DNA of 64,000 nucleotides. Source: Cladorhizidae sp. MBARI D1340-BT2. Its lineage: Eukaryota; Porifera; Demospongiae; Poecilosclerida; Cladorhizidae. Below the pieces are notes generated by a model. That model worked only from the letters and a program-made list of their open reading frames with translations. It had not been told where the DNA came from and ran no database searches. The position numbers and the translations under genes were made by a program. The stretch spans positions 17,208,430 to 17,272,429 of the forward strand of contig JAQNBH010000002.1 in the NCBI GenBank assembly GCA_028752905.1, written 5' to 3'. This document shows positions 1 through 11,515 of this stretch, in pieces (positions within the stretch are counted from its first letter, which is position 1; each line of letters begins with the position of its first letter).

Positions 1-417
1 GTGTCTTGTGAGAGTGAGTCTTGTGAGAGTGTGTCTTGTGAGAGTGAGTCTTGTGAGAGTGTGTCTTGTGAGAGTGTCTTGTGAGAGTGTGTCTTGTGAG
101 AGTGTGTCTTGTGAGAATGTGTCTTGTGAGAGTGAGTCTTGTGAGAATGTGTCTTGTGAGAGTGAGTCTTGTGAGAGTGTATCTTGTGAGAGTGTGTCTT
201 GTGAGAGTGTGTCTTGTGAGAGTGTATCTTATGAGAGTGTGTCTTGTGAGAGTGAGTCTTGTGAGAGTGTGTCTTGTGAGAGTGTGTCTTGTGAGAGTGT
301 GTCTTGTGAGAGTGTATCTTATGAGAGTGTGTCTTGTGAGAGTGAGTCTTGTGAGAGTGTGTCTTGTGAGAGTGTGTCTTGTGAGAGAGTGTCTTGTGAG
401 AGTGTGTCTTGTGCGTA
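1..417. repeat. 15-bp minisatellite, GTGTGTCTTGTGAGA-type
   Basis: About 27 copies of a 15-bp unit with GTGTGTCTTGTGAGA as core and scattered single-base variants (GTGAGTC, GTATC, TTATGAG). The array runs off the left edge. Because 15 is divisible by three, it stays open in several frames and produces spurious Cys/Ser/Val-rich open frames. It lies in the GBF1 intron just downstream of the 457-558 exon. Confidence 0.95.
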
Positions 418-456
418 AGTGTCAACACCTGAGGTGACACACTGGTAGAAGAGTAC

Positions 457-558
457 CTTGGAAAGGAGTTTGGTGAGGTTCTGAAAGACATTCGTACAAT
501 ACAGTCCACAGTCAAAGTTCACGAATAATTCGGCAGTGAAGTGTGGTATATGGCAGAG
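457..558 (-). CDS. GBF1: GBF1-type Arf-GEF, HUS-box exon (internal)
   Basis: This 102-bp exon encodes 34 residues that begin LCHIPHFTAELF and end NLTKLLSK. It contains NFDCGLYCTNVF, which aligns with the HUS box of large Arf-GEFs (usually N-Y/F-D-C-D). On the minus strand the acceptor is a pyrimidine stretch ending TTTCCTCAG and the donor is AAG|GTACTC; both ends are phase 0. In GBF1 the HUS region follows the DCB region and contributes to dimerisation and regulation of the Sec7 domain on Golgi membranes. The exon is in the expected order relative to exons 1-7 at higher coordinates. The usual Asp after the box cysteine is Gly here. The following exon lies off the left edge. Confidence 0.85.
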
Positions 559-699
559 CTGAGGAAACGAACGACGGAGAGGAAGAGGATAGAAAGTGGT
601 AAGGATCATCATCATACTCGTGCACAACCATAGACAGCAGTCTAAACATGTCATAGTGAGTCATAGTGAGTAAACACAACATATAGCAGCTGGTTTATT
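559..699. other. intronic sequence, nothing recognised
   Basis: Short unique stretch upstream (minus-strand sense) of the HUS-box exon. It includes that exon's polypyrimidine tract. No other signal seen. Confidence 0.5.
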
Positions 700-1225
<526 letters not shown>

Positions 1226-2040
1226 TTAGTCTACACACCTATAATAAGACACACCTATAGTAAGAGGGGACACCCCACCCCCCACCACCCCACCACCCCG
1301 ACCTATATCACTAGTTAGATGCTGAACTACTGTACAAGGGTGCTACTAAGGGCCTGAGTGTCTCTAAATGCCATAGGTCCCAAGTCTCAGTGTCTAACAG
1401 ATTTAGAGTAGAGCCACCGTACCCTAGCTACCATTTAGCAATAACTAGAGAGATGATTTTTTTCTTTAGTGAAGAATGGTTACTGGGAAATGAGCCTAGC
1501 ATAACTGAGAGCGGCAGATTTGATAGTCTAGTAGTTTCTTCTTTTGTGACCTCATGGTTGCTAGTGAACCGACTGCTAGCAAAGAACTAGCTGTAGCTGT
1601 AACTAACTAAAAGAGTGGGCGTGGCTAAGTGCACAAGTTCAGTACTAACAAGCTCCTCCCACCCTAGGAGCTGAGCTACGCATCCAGCTGCCACCACCAG
1701 TACCAGTGGCAAATCTGAGCAGAAGAATGAATTAAATTGTGGAACGAAATGATGAATTGGACTGTAGAATGAATCGGATTATAGCCCCATGACAAGTAGT
1801 TATATATGCAATTACTATGAATCAGTTTGAATTCTATCCCAAGATTGAATTTCAACTCTTGCTTGAGCAATAACTATCAATACCCATTACAGATCGTCTC
1901 TGTGGGTATGCAAGGACCAAAATGATGAGTGTTAACATACACAATGTGTAAAGCCATCAACAGTCTGAAGTCTGCCTCTGGGAGTACAGTTGCATTCATA
2001 GCTGAGGCTATGAAGGCCCAATGCCAGAGAGTTGGATATA
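1226..2040. other. unique intronic sequence without recognised features
   Basis: About 800 bp of non-repetitive sequence in GBF1 intron 7. No splice-flanked coding block, RNA gene or element end was recognised on either strand. A CACCCC-rich patch lies near 1260-1300. Confidence 0.5.
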
Positions 2041-4732
2041 CATGTAAGTGGGAGAAGTGGACACCAAGTGCCAGATAAGTGGATACTAAGTGCCAGAGGA
2101 CTAAATGCCAGGTAAGTGGATACTAAGTGCCAGAGAAGTGGACATTAGGGTGGTCACTAAGTGCCAGAGAGGTAATTAGGGTGGTCACTAAGTGCCAGAG
2201 AGGTGGACACTACTTGCCAGAGAGGTAGAGAGGTGGACATTAGGATGGTCACTAAGTGCCAGAGAGGTGGACACTAAGTGCCAGAGATGTGGACATTAGG
2301 GTGGTCACTAAGTGCCGGAGAGATGGACATTAGGGTGGTCACTAAGTGCCAGAGAGGTGGACATTAGGGTGCTCACTAAGTGCCAGAGAGGTGGACATTA
2401 GGGTGGTCACTAAGTGCCAGAGAGGTGGACATTAAGGTGGTCACTAAGTGCCAGAGAGATGGACATTAGGGTGGTCACTAAGTGCCAGAGAGGTGGACAT
2501 TAGGGTGGTCACTAAGTGCCAGAGAGGTGGCATTAGGGTGGACACTAAGTGCCAGAGAGAGATGAACATTAGGGTGGTCACTAAGTGCCGGAGAGATGGA
2601 CATTAGGGTGGTCACTAAGTGCCAGAGAGGTGGACATTAGGGTGGTCACTAAGTGCCAGAGAGGTGGACATTAGGGTGGTCACTAAGTGCCAGAGAGATG
2701 GACATTAGGGTGGTCACTAAGTGCCAGAGAGGTGGACATTACGATGGTCACTAAGTGCCAGAGAGGTGGACATTAGGGTGGACACTAAGTGCCAGAGAGA
2801 TGGACATTAGGGTGGTCACTAAGTGCCAGAGAGGTGGACATTAGGGTGGACACTAAGTGCCAGAGAGGTGGACATTAGGGTGGACATTAGGGTGGACACT
2901 AAGTGCCAGAGGTGGACATTAGGGTGGACACTAAGTGCCAGAGAGGTGGACATTAGGGTGGTCACTAAGTGCCAGAGAGGTGGACATTAGGTTGGACACT
3001 AAAGGCCTGTCCACACTGCACACTGAATGCGCGTTAGATCTCAATGAATGCGCGTTCGTTGCGTCCACACTGAATGCGAATTAGATTTCTTGGACCTAAC
3101 GCGCATTAGGTCCAGTCCACCTCGATAGGTGGTTTGAGTCGAGCCAGAGCAACAAATCCAAGCGTAAAATTAATTACGAGGGTGCGCGTTAAAAGATAAA
3201 CAGAATCATTTATGAAGTTGTAGCTGATTCCCACCAGTGCTTACTGCGTGGCTTGCACCAAACCTGGCGCACAGATGGATGCTGGTAGTCAGCCATCATT
3301 GCCACAATCAAAGGACCTATAGCAGGCAAAGATCAAGCTATAGACTTCGAAATTTTACCGCCGCATCCTTCTTTTATGGAGTTCATGGAGCGCCATCCGT
3401 CTACTGTATTGCCTTTTTATATTTATAAATCCTTCTCCTCTGCAGCATATGCTTCCTTCGCGTCTGTAGGTATCTCGGAAGAAATCCATTGTGCATTGTG
3501 ACGTGGGTGCAGTTTTCTTGGAGGGGGAGTGGTTTTTATGCGCGTTTGGTTTATTGTCATGTCAGTGTGGACGCGACGTCGTGACTGGACGCGCATTGAG
3601 ACTCTCTTGGTAGCTAGTGTGTCTCAATGCGCATCCAGTTATTGTGCAGTGTGGACAGGCCTTTAGTGCCAGAGAGGTGGACATCAGAGGTGGACATTAG
3701 GGTGGTCACTAAGTGCCAGAGAGGTGGACATTAGGGTGGTCACTAAGTGCCAGAGAGGTGGACATTAGGGTGGTCACTAAGTGCCAGAGAGGTGGAGGTC
3801 ACTAAGTGCCAGAGAGATGGACATTAGGGTGGTCACTAAGTGCCAGAGAGGTGGACATTAGGATGGTCACTAAGTGCCAGAGAGGTGGACATTAGGGTGG
3901 ACACTAAGTGCCAGAGAGATGGACATTAGGGTGGTGACTAAGTGCCGGAGAGATGGACATTAGGGTGGTCACTAAGTGCCAGAGAGGTGGACATTAGGGT
4001 GGTCACTAAGTGCCAGAGAGGTGGACATTAGGGTGGCCACTAAGTGCCAGAGAGATGGACATTAGGGTGGTCACTAAGTGCCAGAGAGATGGATATTAGG
4101 GTGGTCACTAAGTGCCAGATAGGTGGACATTAGGGTGGACACTAAGTGCCAGAGAGGTGGACATTAGGGTGGTCACTAAGTGCCAGAGAGGTGGACATTA
4201 GGGTGGTCACTAAGTGCCAGAGATGTGGACATTAGGGTGGTCACTAAGTGCCAGAGATGGATATTTGGATGGTCACTAAGTGCCAGAGAGGTGGACACTA
4301 AGTGCCAGAGAGGTGAACACTAAGTGCCAGAGAGGTGAACATTAGGGCAGTCACTAAGTGCCAGAGAGGTGAACATTAGGGCAGTCACTAAGTGCCAGAG
4401 AGATGGACATTTGGATGGTCACTAAGTGCCAGAGAGGTGAACATTAGGGCAGTCACTAAGTGCCAGAGAGGTGAACATTAGGGCAGTCACTAAGTGCCAG
4501 AGAGATGGACATTTGGATGGTCACTAAGTGCCAGAGAGGTGAACATTAGGGCAGTCACTAAGTGCCAGAGAGATGGACATTTGGATGGTCACTAAGTGCC
4601 AGAGAGGTGGACACTAAGTGCCAGAGAGTGGACATTAGGGTGGACATTAAGTACCAAAGAGGTGGACACTAAGTGCCAGTGAGGTGGGCACTAAGTGCCA
4701 GAGGGGGACAGTTAGTCTAGAGAGGTGGACAC
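2041..4732. repeat. 34-bp minisatellite (CACTAAGTGCCAGAGAGGTG core)
   Basis: Dozens of imperfect copies of a unit of about 34 bp containing CACTAAGTGCCAGAG and GGACATTAGGGTGG. Variants include whole-unit deletions, ATGGACATT, and a late block with GAACATTAGGGCAG. The array is interrupted at 3002-3663 by an inverted-repeat element and stops at a second, related element at 4735. Confidence 0.95.
3002..3663. mobile_element. non-autonomous inverted-repeat element (MITE-like), TA target
   Basis: A 662-bp insertion in the 34-bp array. The left end AAGGCCTGTCCACACTGCAC matches the reverse complement of the right end exactly over 20 bp. The flanks are TA at 3000-3001 and 3664-3665, and removing the element with one TA restores almost a normal repeat unit. 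Sub-terminal regions carry several GCGCATT/AATGCGC motifs in both orientations. There is no transposase-like open frame, so it would need enzyme from elsewhere. A TA target fits Tc1/mariner-like and some other superfamilies; the superfamily is not assigned. Confidence 0.8.
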
Positions 4733-4734
4733 TA

Positions 4735-5332
4735 AAGGCGTGTCCACACAGCACTTAAACTGATGCCGCATTTGCGCATTGGGTCAGAGGCACCAAGATG
4801 AAATGTACATGTACGAAGCAAAAATAATCAGCCTACCAAACTAACCAAAGTCAATCAAAATCATATACTGTAGCTGTAGTTGAGATGGAGTTTGTTTCTG
4901 CGTCCTTTTCTTGCTGATAAGCTACCTACAGATGCACTGGAAACACTTTCTGCAGAGAAGAAAGAGGAGACAACTGAGGGAAAGGTAGAACCAATGAAGG
5001 TTGCGACTGCACGAACTTCAGAAGTCCAGATGCAGGGCGTATGAACATAGCAACAGTTCTCTAGCTATGTAGTTGGTCTAGCTGGCCGCAGGCCACAGAT
5101 AGCATACAGCTGGCTCTAAAGTTTCGAATGTGCAGCATCACCAAGACGCGAGTGAATGGAATTCTTTTCAACACACTCCCGTAGTTATTTGAACACTTTA
5201 ATCTATTGCTCTGATTAGAATCAAACCACCATCAAAGTGGACCAGAATAATGCGCATTATTTCAACTCGAACAACTCGAACTGAGTGTGGATGCGACCGA
5301 TGCGCATTGGCTTGTGCAGTGTGGACCGGCCA
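4735..5332. mobile_element. second, diverged MITE-like element related to 3002-3663
   Basis: About 598 bp with ends related to those of the first element: left AAGGCGTGTCCACACAGCAC and right (reverse complement) TGGCCGGTCCACACTGCAC. It is flanked by TA on both sides (4733-4734, 5333-5334) and followed by ACTGCCAGAG, a slightly altered repeat unit. The termini are more diverged than in the first copy, which suggests an older insertion. The GATGCGCATT sub-terminal motif is shared. No coding capacity seen. Confidence 0.7.
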
Positions 5333-5334
5333 TA

Positions 5335-6004
5335 ACTGCCAGAGGGAAGCTGGTCCCTCTTTGAAATTGGTTAACACATTCACCAGAGCAACCGCCGTTT
5401 GAAGACACCGTCAAGAAACTTCGCTGCATCTTGGGTCATTTTTTAGCGCATGCCAAAAGCATAGCTCCAGAAGCTGGGGAAATCCCTAGTCCATAGCCGT
5501 TTGGTTGCTAGGATGGTTGCTAGGATGAAATGAGACCAGCATTGCAGAACAACTATTGTTTCCGATGGTGTCTAGGTATACATACCGCCAGCGAAGCATT
5601 CATGACACTTTTTGATAATGACTTTGCAGGTTTCATTTAGAAAATTGTCCAAGGGGGGTCAACTGGAGGAATCTGGATATTATGGGGGCGCATGATGGTT
5701 AAAGATGTGACAAAGTTTCTAATGAATTTTAATAATACAATTTCCAAGGGGGGGGGGGGGGGGGGGGGGGGCAAAAAAGTTCCAAGGAAGCCCCCCCCTA
5801 AATGAAACCCTGCTTTGAGCTGTCAGGCGGTGAACTGAGCAATGACTCTGCTAGCTTGTGGGAGCCTGGTTTGAACCGTGCACAAGTTGAGACACTGAGC
5901 AGAGAAATAGAATCAGCATGAGTGATGGTTCTCTCGACACTGCCAGCTTCATCACAGAGATAGAGAAGGAAGAAGGGAATGAAGAATTATTCATGGTAAG
6001 AATG
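5335..6004. other. unique sequence with a 24-G homopolymer
   Basis: No coding block recognised. An uninterrupted run of about 24 G lies at 5748-5771, followed by C-rich sequence. Such runs are prone to length error and can form G-quadruplexes. Confidence 0.6.
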
Positions 6005-6460
6005 AGGGGACAATTGCATTTTTTGGGGGAGGACTAGCCCATATGTATATTTTCCCTTTCACCCCCGTGTGGTTACCACTTTATAACTCCATATATTCCG
6101 TAAACTTCATGGTATGGACTTGATATATAGCTCAAAGATAGGTCTCTCTGTGTGCTCTCTGTTGATACTAAAATATGTTTCATAGGTATAACTATAGCCA
6201 AGTTACTGGAGCTACAAGTGGAGGGAACCTCAAAAACCTGAATGCCTGCATAAATATCTCCAGATTGCCAAGTGCTAGAGAGTTGAAATTAGCACCTGTG
6301 GCTAGAGGAAGCTCTACTCTATTCAATGAGTGTTTTCATTAGGCGCTAAAATGTAAGTACATGGTCAGCGTGCGGGTGGAAAATGAGTTTTAGGGATTAT
6401 TAACGAACTTGATTTTCCACTCGCGCGCTTGACCACGTACTTACGTTTTAGCGCCTATCC
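6005..6460 (+). repeat. dispersed foldback-family arm plus central palindrome
   Basis: Contains the arm sequence (CTTCATGGTATGGACTTGAT, then GATAGGTCTCTCTGTGTGCT, then GTGGCTAGAGGAAGC). It leads into a ~120-bp palindrome at about 6338-6458 whose halves read CATTAGGCGCTAAAATGTAA and its complement. Related arms occur at 7320-7905, 24120-24400, 31500-31740 and 48785-49083, so this is an interspersed family. No coding capacity. Confidence 0.75.
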
Positions 6461-7319
6461 ATTGCATTGTAAAGGTCGAAGTGTGGATAAAACACATGCC
6501 TCGATTGGGGATATATATACGCTCTGGAGAATGCTCCATACTGAACTAGAGGTAAAGGCTATCAGGTTGTGGTATATAATATACATACTGTATGCTCTGG
6601 AGAATGCTCCATACTGAACTAGAGGTAATGGCTATCAGGTTATCATATATATATATATGTATGCTTTGGAGAATGCTCCATACTGAACTAGATGTAATGG
6701 GTAAGCTATCATCTGTGGTCTTGCCCAGCGTAAGCCGCTGTGACTAGAGCTACTCACTGTAGCTATAGGCCTTGCATGGAACTCCAGCACTATGTTGAAA
6801 TGTCACTATACTGGTAAGTAAGGTGGCTCTGGTGCTTTTATAAGCTTTGTTTGCTTTGGTTCTGGTACAGGCATCCAGCACCAGAGCTACATGTATGTAG
6901 ATATATCTATACAGAACTCACAGTAGACGACTAGTTTTTGTTTTACTAGATAGTTTACTAGATAATGACCTGCAACTTAGTCCAATAAGCCTTTAGCAGT
7001 AGTGGCTAGTGGCTAGTGTATATACGCTTGGCACACTAGCATATTGAAAGTTATAACTTACTGGAAGCTCTTCTCAGACTTTCCTCTTAAGGGGGTGCTT
7101 TGGGTCAGATTTAAATTTTGCATTTTTATTTTTTTAATATTTTTTATGCTTCAACATACTGGAAAGGTGGATTCCAAGTTACAGAAGATTTGGATGCTCT
7201 ATTCTGGACTTACAGTGGCTTTTGCACAGACAATTTCATTGCTATTATCCACCCGGGAGGGCGATCAAGAAGCCTTAACTGAAGGAGGAACAAGGGCATT
7301 AAATTTAAAAAAATTTTTT
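6461..7319. other. intronic sequence with a short tandem duplication
   Basis: At 6510-6690 the phrase GCTCTGGAGAATGCTCCATA recurs three times (the third with TTTGG), each followed by an AT-rich stretch, giving a loose ~85-bp tandem repeat. The remainder has no recognised feature. The open frame at 7044-7352 shows no family resemblance. Confidence 0.5.
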
Positions 7320-7905
7320 TTAACTTATGGTTACCACTTTAGAGCTCCGTAGATTCTGCAAACTTCATGGTATGGACTTGATATATAGCTCAAAAGATAG
7401 GTCTCTCTGTGTGCTCTCTTTTGATACTAAAATATTTTTCATAGGTATAACTATAGGCAAGTTACTAGACCTAAAGTGGAGGGACCTCAAAACCTGAATG
7501 CCTGAAACCTCCACATAAATATCTAAAGATTTGAATTAGTACCAGTGTAAATATCTAAAGATTTGAATTAGTACCAGTGGCTAGAGGAATCCCTACTCTA
7601 TGCAGCGGGTGGAATACGAGTTTTATGGATTATTAACGAAATTCATTTTCCACTCGCGCGCTTGACCACGTACTTACATTTTAGCGCCTAATGAAAACAC
7701 TCGTTGCATAGAGTAGGGCTTCCTCTAGCCACTGGTACTAATTTCAAAGCTTTCAATCTGGAGATATTTATGTGAAGGTTTCAGGCATCTTTTGAGCTAT
7801 ATATCCAAGTCCATACCATGAAGTTTACAAAATTTATAAAGTGGTAAAAAAAATAATACATGTGGGTCACTCTCCCCCCAAAATGCCATTGTCCAGTGGG
7901 GGGGC
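7320..7905. repeat. foldback element: two opposed arms of the dispersed family
   Basis: A forward arm (7320-7600) meets a reverse arm (7600-7905) around a centre with TTTTCCACTCGCGCGCTTGA. The outermost right sequence also matches, in reverse complement, the start of the 6005 copy. The whole 6.0-7.9 kb interval is therefore a composite of inverted copies. A short internal duplication (AAATATCTAAAGATTTGAAT) lies near 7530-7575. Confidence 0.7.
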
Positions 7906-8487
7906 TATGGGTACTTCAAAAAAGTTAACCTCGAATACAACTGATCATAACTTTTTTGTTTCTACTCCTATGAACATTCTACTCCTATGAACATAATTTT
8001 GCTATCAAAAGATAGCCCACTTGTCATGCTTGCAAATGATGTGCATACCATATACTTTCTTTTTGTCCTCCTTCAAGGTAACTCAAAGAAGCAAGCACCA
8101 TTGAAGAAGATGCCGCCCACTCCCCACCCTTACTAGTATTTTGTATTGGCTTGTAATTGATTGTGTGGCTGGAGCATGCATAGTGCTACAAATTGAATGG
8201 TTTAGAATCTTTTTTTTTTTAATCCACTAGTCATGGCGAGTACAAATGTAAGATTTTACCCAATTTTACCTTAGATCATTAATAACTTCACAAAAGAGGC
8301 AATGAATTTTTTTTTTTATCATTCAATTGGTAGAGTAAAGACAGAGCTACAAAATGGTATAAAATGTTAGAATAATTGGAATGAGTTATTGTGGGCGGGA
8401 GGCAAGGAATCAACGTTTTTGACCAAAAAAGTTATAGCAATGAAGTTTGGGTTTTTCGTTATGAGAGCTCCTCTTTCACTGTCTTTC
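7906..8487. other. unique intronic sequence
   Basis: AT-rich with several T/A homopolymers. No coding block or repeat recognised. Confidence 0.5.
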
Positions 8488-9127
8488 CTAACTTGCTGCA
8501 GGCACCATTCCCGTGTGTGTGAGAGAAAACAAGTCAATATATTTGTAGTATGGATGTGCAGGCGATCGCTTTCTGCAGGCACCATTCCTGTTTATGTGTG
8601 CAAGAGAAAAAGAACCAGTATACCCTTGACCAATAGCCCTTGCTGCTGGGACAGACATGCTGTTCAACTCGTTTGACTGGGTATGTGGGTCTGAAAAGAC
8701 AGCATCTTCACCTTCACAACTCCCATTGGTACAGTGAAGAGCCATCTTTGTGCAGAGACCTTTTCTGAAGGACAAGTCCTCCCTAACAGTGAGAGGGGAG
8801 CCACATGTATTGCACTGAGATTTCTTCATAACCGCTGCTAACAATGCCTCACAAGAAATGAATCTATTTCCTATCATTCTTTTCAAGGAATCAGGGCAGA
8901 AGATATCATCCTCAGAAGGAGAATCAGCAACAGACAGCTCATCAAGCTCGGCACTTACCGTGGCTCCATCGGGCGTTGGCATCGGGAGCGCTCGCTGTCA
9001 CAATTGGTGCCATGTTAGTCGCTGGGTCTGCTTCCCAGCTCGGCCTACCAGAAAACCCATTGCGTTTTATACACCTAGGACGAGTAGAAGTGGAGGGAAA
9101 AACTGTTGGAGAAGAATCAGAAGACAT
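8488..9127 (-). pseudogene. Mutator-like transposase N-terminal domain, decayed fragment
   Basis: The minus frame from 8982 encodes NRFISCEALLAAVM, then a CNTCGSPLTV zinc-binding-like pair, then GLCTKMALHCTNGSC, and finally PAARAIGQG. This is the order seen in the Mutator-like domain of animal transposon proteins: an NR(x)6-8 helix, a CxxCGS pair, a second Cys pair, then an NRR...AMRAIGRG motif. The upstream part (8942-9127) is in another frame, so a frameshift or lost intron separates the two. Homology ends near 8610; beyond it lies a short duplicated GCAGGCACCATTCC phrase. There is no catalytic core, so the copy cannot be active. It lies inside GBF1 intron 7, same strand. Confidence 0.6.
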
Positions 9128-9374
9128 TATGGTGCTCAGAAGTAGTTGGAAAGATCAAACTGAATTTTTTTCCTCGCGTGAGAGGTTTTGTACTGACCCA
9201 TGGAGCTTTGACGTCAGTGTGTGCCTAGCACGTTCTCAGGGGCCCTGCGCAGTTGCTATGACTGCAACCAGCACAGAAAGTACGTCATCATGGTTTATGA
9301 ATGAGGCCCAGGGTATGGACGGTTGATAGTAGCAGCGCACTTCAAAGTTGACCTTCAGGCTGTACAGTAGACTG
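9128..9374. other. unique sequence
   Basis: Plus-strand open frames here mainly mirror the transposase fragment. No independent support for a gene. Confidence 0.4.
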
Positions 9375-9540
9375 CCACCACTTCTACTGTGCACACAAGG
9401 TTAGCACCACACCACAAAGGTTGCAAACTCTGGAGGGGTTGTAAGGAATGCCTTCTACTGTGCACACAAGGTTAAACTCTGGAGGGGTTGCAGGAATGCC
9501 TTCTACTGTGCACACAAGGTTAGCACCACACAACAGCAGA
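9375..9540. repeat. short tandem repeat, ~60-70 bp unit, three copies
   Basis: CTTCTACTGTGCACACAAGG occurs three times, with GTTAGCACCACAC and ACTCTGGAGGGGTTG shared between neighbouring copies. Confidence 0.75.
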
Positions 9541-10479
9541 CTGTAAAAGCCAGCACCAGAAAGGCTGGATGGATTGCATCTCATGCTTGTCTTCACACTG
9601 CCTTTTAAGGCACATTTGTAGATCTTGGATTGATAACTAATCATATCAACAGAGAATGGGCTGCATGGGGTTGGTTTTTTATTTATTTCTTGAAAACAGC
9701 GTTTGGGGTAGTCACCAAGGCTACAATTAAGGGGTAAGTAAGGGGCTTCCCAGTAGTATGATTTAGAAAAACTGGTACTGACCAATCAGATTACTCGCTA
9801 CTTGACAGCTCCACTCTAATATTATGATATATTGAAAATATTAACAAATAGAGATAACCCCACCCCCTCCCCATACAAGATAGCCCCTGGCAATCAAGAA
9901 AGGTGAAGCAAAGATGTGAAATGACTAAAGTGTTTGTGTGTGTATGTGTGTGTGTGTGTGTTTACACACTCATATAACACACACACACACAGCAACACTT
10001 AGGAGGTAAAGAATTCTTAAAGATAGAGCCATCTCGTCCGACAGAATATAGTGGCAACCAATCATGCTCGCGCACACACACATGGACACATGCATGTACA
10101 CCACATGCATGTACACATCCACACACCATGCACCTAACCAGCTACTAATATAGAGATCGGTCAGTCTAAGAATAGCCTTTAACCACATCTTTACGGTCCC
10201 AAAACCATGATAAAAACAGTATCGGGTTTCTCACAGATGCCTTGGCCAACAGCTGCTAGTACTCCACATGCACCAGCTTCCTGTAGCTGCTGCTGTGGGA
10301 GGAGTCACATAATGCAAGCCTTGCATTATTTCTAGTCATGCATTGACTGAGGCAGGGAGAATGAGACAATTCCTAATATGGTCAAATAAGAGCTTTCCTC
10401 TCCTGCTTCTCTAGCATCCCATAGACACATGCGGACGAAAGAAAGCCAGTGCAGTGACTTTAACCCTTCTCTCCTCATT
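9541..10479. other. unique sequence with GT/CA-rich patch
   Basis: A (GT)n patch at about 9933-9962 is closely followed by (CA)n at 9980-9990, so the two can pair. A CACACATGCATG-rich stretch lies near 10070-10130. No coding evidence. Confidence 0.55.
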
Positions 10480-10800
10480 AGTCTAACTATAACCCTTTCT
10501 AACCAAATTAATCTAGTGACTCCCAAACTACTGTCATTAGTCTAGTGATTTTAACCCCTCACCTTAACAAGTTTAGTATTTAACCCCTTCTACAACAATG
10601 AGGCTAGTGAGGCTAGTGATTTTAATGCTTCCCACCATATGTAATGAGTCTAATGACTTTAACCCCTTCTACAACAGTGAGTCTAATGTCTTTAACGGCC
10701 TCTTTTCATGATGAGTCTATGGCCTTCAACAAATTCTACCATCATGAGCGAGGCTTGTGATTTAATTAACCCCATCTACAACCTTGAGGCTAGATGATAT
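10480..10800. repeat. degenerate tandem repeat (TGAGTCTAGTGATTTTAACC)
   Basis: Seven to eight diverged copies of a ~45-bp unit built around AGTCTAGTGATTTTAACCCC(T). The divergence suggests an old array. Confidence 0.65.
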
Positions 10801-11015
10801 TTTGTCATTTGAACAGGAGATGCAACAGTGCAGGAGAATTTTAAAACTAAACTCACCCAACACCACCACCAACTCAAGTTCACATTGCCACCAAGGTGAC
10901 TCAGTCAACTTTTTAGCTGTCGGGCAATAACACAGACACACTAGACACAAAACCACACCTCAAACCCGCCAATAAGTGCCAATACACACACCTCCACTCC
11001 TGTCCGCCCACACAC

Positions 11016-11200
11016 ATGTTTCCATCCCTAGTTAAGGGAGAAGCAATTAGAGTCCTCCGACTAACAACAGACAAACTACAGCATAGAAACACACTAGTAG
11101 ATTATCCCTCCCAAAAATTCAAAATAAGAAAGTATTGCAGCAAACTAATACGCAGAGTATCTATGCCACACATACGTAGATCAAGGTGCTTACAGAAACC
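11016..11200 (+). pseudogene. possible reverse-transcriptase C-terminal fragment
   Basis: The plus frame begins with KGEAIRVLRLTTDK and continues with a basic helix-rich stretch. This resembles the region downstream of the catalytic domain in some non-LTR or Penelope-type reverse transcriptases (KGEALRLLRTNS-like). The frame continues into the duplicated segment at 11150-11515. It is too short for confident assignment. Confidence 0.3.
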
Positions 11201-11515
11201 AAAGAAAGACATTAGGTGGGGAAAACATTCTCCATACTTCCATTCCAACCACAAAACAGTCAATAAAAAACAGATACAGATGGTCCCAGAGGAAACAGCC
11301 TTCATAAGCATCAACTGCTAGAGAACAACAGATCAATTACCAGAATTCCTTAATCACAGACACTCACGTGCTGTGGCCCTATTAGGCATAGACCAACTAG
11401 TAAATATCCCCCCCCCCTCTCATACCCTAGCCAGAGCCTTGGCCCTAACCATGCCACTAACCTAGACCAAACCTCCATAACTAGTCAGAGCCCTGGCCCC
11501 AGCCCTAGCACTCAT
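11150..11515. repeat. left copy of a ~370-bp direct duplication flanking the 15-bp array
   Basis: From CGCAGAGTATCTA through AGATCAAGGTGCTTACAG, ACTTCCATTCCAACCACAAA and CCCTAGCCAGAGCCTTGGCC, this matches 13192-13560 with small indels. The two copies bracket the 15-bp minisatellite. Confidence 0.85.
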
